64,000 nt of DNA from Amborella trichopoda. Its lineage: Eukaryota > Streptophyta > Magnoliopsida > Amborellales > Amborellaceae. The translations under genes and the position numbers were made by a program. Of this stretch, positions 60,890-64,000 are shown piece by piece; positions within the stretch are counted from its first letter, which is position 1; each line of letters opens with the position of its first letter. The notes under the pieces are model-generated. The model searched no databases and was not told the origin of the DNA. It worked only from the letters and a program-made list of their open reading frames with translations. Location: the NCBI RefSeq assembly GCF_000471905.2, contig NW_006500353.1:314255-378254 (forward strand). The letters are read 5' to 3'.

Positions 60890-61087
60890 TAGGGGTTTAT
60901 AGTTGATGACTATTCTAGGAACACCTCGTTCTTTTTCTGCATTATTTTCTATGTAAAAAGTGGCATAGCTCCATGGGGATGAGCTAGGCCGTATTAATCC
61001 TTTAGCTATGAGAGAATCTATTTCATTTTTACATATTTATACCATTTTTGTGCTCATTTGAATTGGTCGAGCTTTAGTTGGTATTTT
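60887..61087 (-). pseudogene. Endogenous caulimovirid RT N-terminal remnant
   Basis: Follows the protease region in the same frame after a stop codon. It shows TKARPIQMSTKMV, then further stops, LIRPSSSPWSYATFY and an ERGVPR-type stretch up to NYKPLN, where it stops at the AT tract. This is the start of the reverse transcriptase domain of plant pararetroviruses. Dead copy. Confidence 0.85.
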
Positions 61088-61978
61088 TTATTCAGAAAAG
61101 GTTTCTTCATAGGGTAGTGATACTATATGTTTATATCGATTCCAAAAAGCAGTGGGTATTTCGCTACAAATTTCTGTTTCGATTTGCCTTTTAATTTGAC
61201 TTATTGTTTTTTGAATTTCAAGTAGTAACAGTTGTTTTTCAATTGTTTTATATTTTATTTCGGCTTGTAATTGAGATAAAAATGTTTCTTTGTTTTGTAT
61301 GTTTTGTTTTACATTATTTATTTCTTTTATTTTTGGTTTATTGATAAATTCAAATTTGATTTTTATTCCTTCTATTGTTGATTCTATTCCAGTATGGTCT
61401 ATATTTATCGGATATAGCATACTGAAAAATGGAGTTCCTAAAATCACAGCTTGATTTAGTCCTCTGACCATAATAAATGGTAGTTCTAAGCAAATTCCAT
61501 TATTACATATAGCAGCATTTAATAATTTATAATTGATTTTTAATTTACTTCCATCGACTATATTTAATACTTGTGTTGTTTTCTGAAAGTATTTTGTAGG
61601 AACTAGTCCTTCGTTTATACAATTTAAATCAGCACCTGAGTCTATTAAGGCTAATGTTTGGAAGGTAAATTCGTTTTGAATTATGATTTTAATTAATGTG
61701 TACCATTTTTTGTTTAGAATTTTATTGATTAAAATTAATTGAAGTTCTTGGTTAAGATTAGAGGATTCAGGTTTATCTTCCATGTTATGTAATAAATTCG
61801 CAAATTCTACGTCATCTTCATCTTCAGAATTATTATCTGTGAATTCGGTTAATTCCAATAATTTAATTCTGTTTTTTAACTTAATCAATTCAAATTTTAC
61901 TTCATTAATTTCGTGTTTTAACTCAGCAATAGTGGGTTCTTTTTTACTATTATTCTTTTGGCCAATTCTTTTCAGAAT
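61088..61978 (-). pseudogene. Endogenous caulimovirid aspartic protease region
   Basis: Retropepsin-type motif TLALIDSGADLNCI near 61655, and AVILGTPFF near 61455. In frame with the capsid fragment upstream, from which a single TAA at 61979-61981 separates it. The continuous frame through capsid, protease and RT suggests a Petuvirus/Florendovirus-like polyprotein genome. The genus is not settled by eye. Confidence 0.88.
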
Positions 61979-62611
61979 TTATAAGAGACTATATTCTTCG
62001 GGTGGTTTAATTAATGGAGTTGGTTTATTTCTAGCTTTTGCTATTTGAATATATTGACTGATTATGGTTCTTTTATCTTCAATATTAGGTATTTTGTCTA
62101 TAATTTCTAGAATTAAATTGTCTTCTTTGATAAGGGTATGGCAAGAACATTTATTATCTTGGTCAGATAAAAAGGATGTTTCATTTAATAAATCTTCATC
62201 TAGTATTATTCCTATATCTGATTCGTCATCAGAATTTTCTGAGGATGAGGAAGAGGTTGTATCGATATCATTATCTTTATCATAAAGTTGAATGATTTCA
62301 TATAACTGATTTCTTACATTTTCATCTAACATTAAGGATTCTATCTTTTTCTTAACATTACAGTTAGTTTTATAATGTCCTAATTTTCCACATTTATAAC
62401 ACCGAGGTATTTTTCTTTTATATCTTTTTCTGTCTTTGGGTTTTTTCTCATATTTTTCGTCTTTATATTTAGGTTTCCTTTTATGATATAGTTTTTTGTA
62501 TGATTTCTGTCTTTTTTCTATCTTTCGATGTTTATGAGGTTTATTCTGGGAAAGATCTAAACTATATCCGAATTGTTTCCAAAAGTCGCCTAGTTCCTTT
62601 TTGCCAGTCAT
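61979..62611 (-). pseudogene. Endogenous caulimovirid capsid C-terminal part with zinc knuckle
   Basis: Lys/Arg-rich stretch followed by the CCHC knuckle CYKCGKLGHYKTNC near 62405-62364, then an acidic Ser/Asp/Glu-rich tail. Basic region, knuckle and acidic tail together are typical of caulimovirid capsid proteins. The N-terminal part and the movement protein are not present upstream; the sequence changes at about 62612. Confidence 0.88.
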
Positions 62612-62968
62612 TTTTTGTTTTATAAAATTTGTTTATATGCAGTTCAAATTAATCTTTAGCGTAAAAATTCGAGATAGTATTCATACTACTTGGATTCTAG
62701 TAGATATCTCTGTTATTTCCCTTATTATCATTTTGTGTTGCTTTCTATATTATACTGCGCTATTACGTTCTCTATTAGACTATACTACAGTGTTTTCAAT
62801 GATTTAAAGATAAAATTAGATAAAATCCAATTTAGATCTTGGCATGCATTTTGGTATCAGAGCCACTAAAACTTCTTAATATTTACTGTTAGACTATTTT
62901 TAGTTGTGAATAGTGTTTAGCTGATAAGTTTTTACTAAAATTAGCTATTTATACGGTAGTGTTAAGAC
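62612..62968 (+). other. Viral intergenic-like region with tRNA-Met primer-binding site, inverted
   Basis: TGGTATCAGAGC at 62852-62863 is complementary to the initiator tRNA-Met 3' end, used by caulimovirids and Copia elements. It is on the + strand, opposite to the viral coding fragments on either side. A TATA-like CTATATTATA lies about 100 bp before it (near 62745). A Copia LTR end is an alternative, since GCATGCA stands just before it. Confidence 0.6.
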
Positions 62969-63397
62969 TCATTGTCGCCCAGTCGATACAGACCCGTTAG
63001 CAGAGCTGTGAAGATGTTCAATGGTAAAAATCAAAGGCTGATAAAATAGCTTGCCAACGAGCAAAAATTTGTTTAGAAATAAGATTTTGAACATCTTTTT
63101 GCAGAATATCTTTAGCAGATTTACAGTCTGTTCGAATAAGAAAAGAAGTATTGAGAATATCACTTTGAAACTTATTTACACAATGCACTAGAGCTAAAAT
63201 TTCTTTTTTAATAGTCGAATAATTTTGCTGTGCAGAGTTCCAAGCTTTAGATTTATATCTCACTAATTGTTCTTTATTGTTATTACTTCATTGTTTAAGA
63301 ATTCCACCTAATCCCAGTTCTGAAGCATCGCATTCAATAATTTTAAATGCAGTAGGATCGGATAAAACTAAACAGGGTAATTCTTTTGATTTGCTTT
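62969..63397 (-). pseudogene. Endogenous caulimovirid RNase H domain, frameshifted
   Basis: KIIECDASELGLGGIL near 63345, then YKSKAWNSAQQNYSTIKKE, LALVHCVNKFQSDI, FLIRTDCKSAKDILQKDVQN and KQIFARWQAILSAFDF. A frame change follows, then IEHLHSSAN. At least one stop and two frame changes. Confidence 0.88.
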
Positions 63398-64000
63398 TCA
63401 AAGTCGAATAGCATTAGTATGTTGATCCGTCCATTTAGGCGGATTCTTTTTTAATCGATCAAATAATGGTTTGACAATAGTAGCAAAGTCTTGAATAAAA
63501 TCTGCTATATAATTTGAACATCCTAAGAAACGTTGTAATTCTACTTTTGTTAAGATTACATTAGGAAATTTACTAGAAAATTCAATAGCTCTATCAATAG
63601 GAATGATTGTGCCTTGGAAGATGTTATGTCCTAAGAATCGGACTTTTGTTTGGCAAAGAACTAATTTTTTAGCGGAGACGACAAGTCCCGCAGTTTTTAC
63701 TGTATTAAGGAATATATTTAAATGTTTAAAATGTTGATGTATGTCAGTAGAAAAAATAAAAACATCATTGATGTAGACTATCATAAATTTTAAATAAAGA
63801 TTAAATACATCATTCATAATTTTCTGGAATCCAGATGGGGCATTTTTTAATCCAAATGGCATAACGTTCCATTCATATTGTCCAAAAGGAACATTAAATG
63901 CCGTTTTATAGCGGTCTTGTTCATTTATTGTATTTTGACCTAATACTTGAATTAAATCTAAATTTTAGAAAAAATTGACAAGTCATTAGACTAAGTCTAT
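63398..64000 (-). pseudogene. Endogenous caulimovirid reverse transcriptase core, cut by window edge
   Basis: MPFGLKNAPSGFQKIMNDVF, then MIVYINDVFIFS where the usual catalytic box is Y-I/V-DD, then LGHNIFQG and LQRFLGCSNYIADFIQ. The Asn in place of the first catalytic Asp and stops near 63960 show that this copy is dead. It continues past the right edge of the window. Confidence 0.92.

Noticed and set aside
62852-62863. Primer-binding site considered as proof of a second Copia element on the + strand
   Set aside because: No + strand gag or LTR pair follows it; viral coding fragments lie on both sides. Kept as an alternative, not as a feature.

Overview
This window is nuclear DNA of a flowering plant. 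It has spliced GT-AG exons, long AT-rich introns packed with plant LINEs, hAT/PIF-Harbinger/Copia elements, and an endogenous plant pararetrovirus. Two conserved plant genes can be read exon by exon. The lineage cannot be fixed from sequence alone. The bloated introns (9.8 kb and 10.7 kb) suggest a mid-sized or large, repeat-rich angiosperm genome. A run of N at 16791-17021 marks a scaffold gap, so this is a draft assembly.

Region 1 (1-23904, + strand) is the 3' part of a phosphatidylserine decarboxylase gene of the C2/EF-hand type (Arabidopsis PSD2/PSD3 type). Fourteen exons encode the EF-hands, the zinc-ribbon-like stretch and the whole catalytic domain including the self-cleavage Gly-Ser; the N-terminal C2-domain exons lie upstream of the window. 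Its largest intron holds an inverted-repeat transposon shell that contains a dead L1-type LINE. Other introns hold further LINE remnants, an RTE tail and a foldback MITE. A possible Pol III-type small RNA unit sits at 944-1145.

Region 2 (23905-28250) is the space between two convergent genes. It holds copies of two small terminal-palindrome repeat families, called A and B here.

Region 3 (28251-about 47100, - strand) is a complete SEUSS gene, a LIM-domain-binding (LDB1/Chip-like) transcriptional co-regulator. It has nine coding exons, 912 residues, and probably a leader intron. Its 10.7-kb fifth intron holds LINE fragments and three inverted-repeat elements, two of them with exact 8-bp target duplications.

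Region 4 (47100-64000) has no host gene that I can recognise. In order it holds B and A repeat copies, a 5.4-kb PIF/Harbinger transposon with TTA target duplication and both ORFs (broken), an RTE LINE tail, a decayed Copia retrotransposon with a single recognisable LTR, and rearranged endogenous caulimovirid fragments whose broken end abuts an AT-dinucleotide tract.

No wholly new system was proved. The most unusual items are the USE/TATA small-RNA candidate, the rearranged pararetrovirus with its inverted primer-binding region, and the mirrored A-B/B-A repeat pairs that flank SEUSS.
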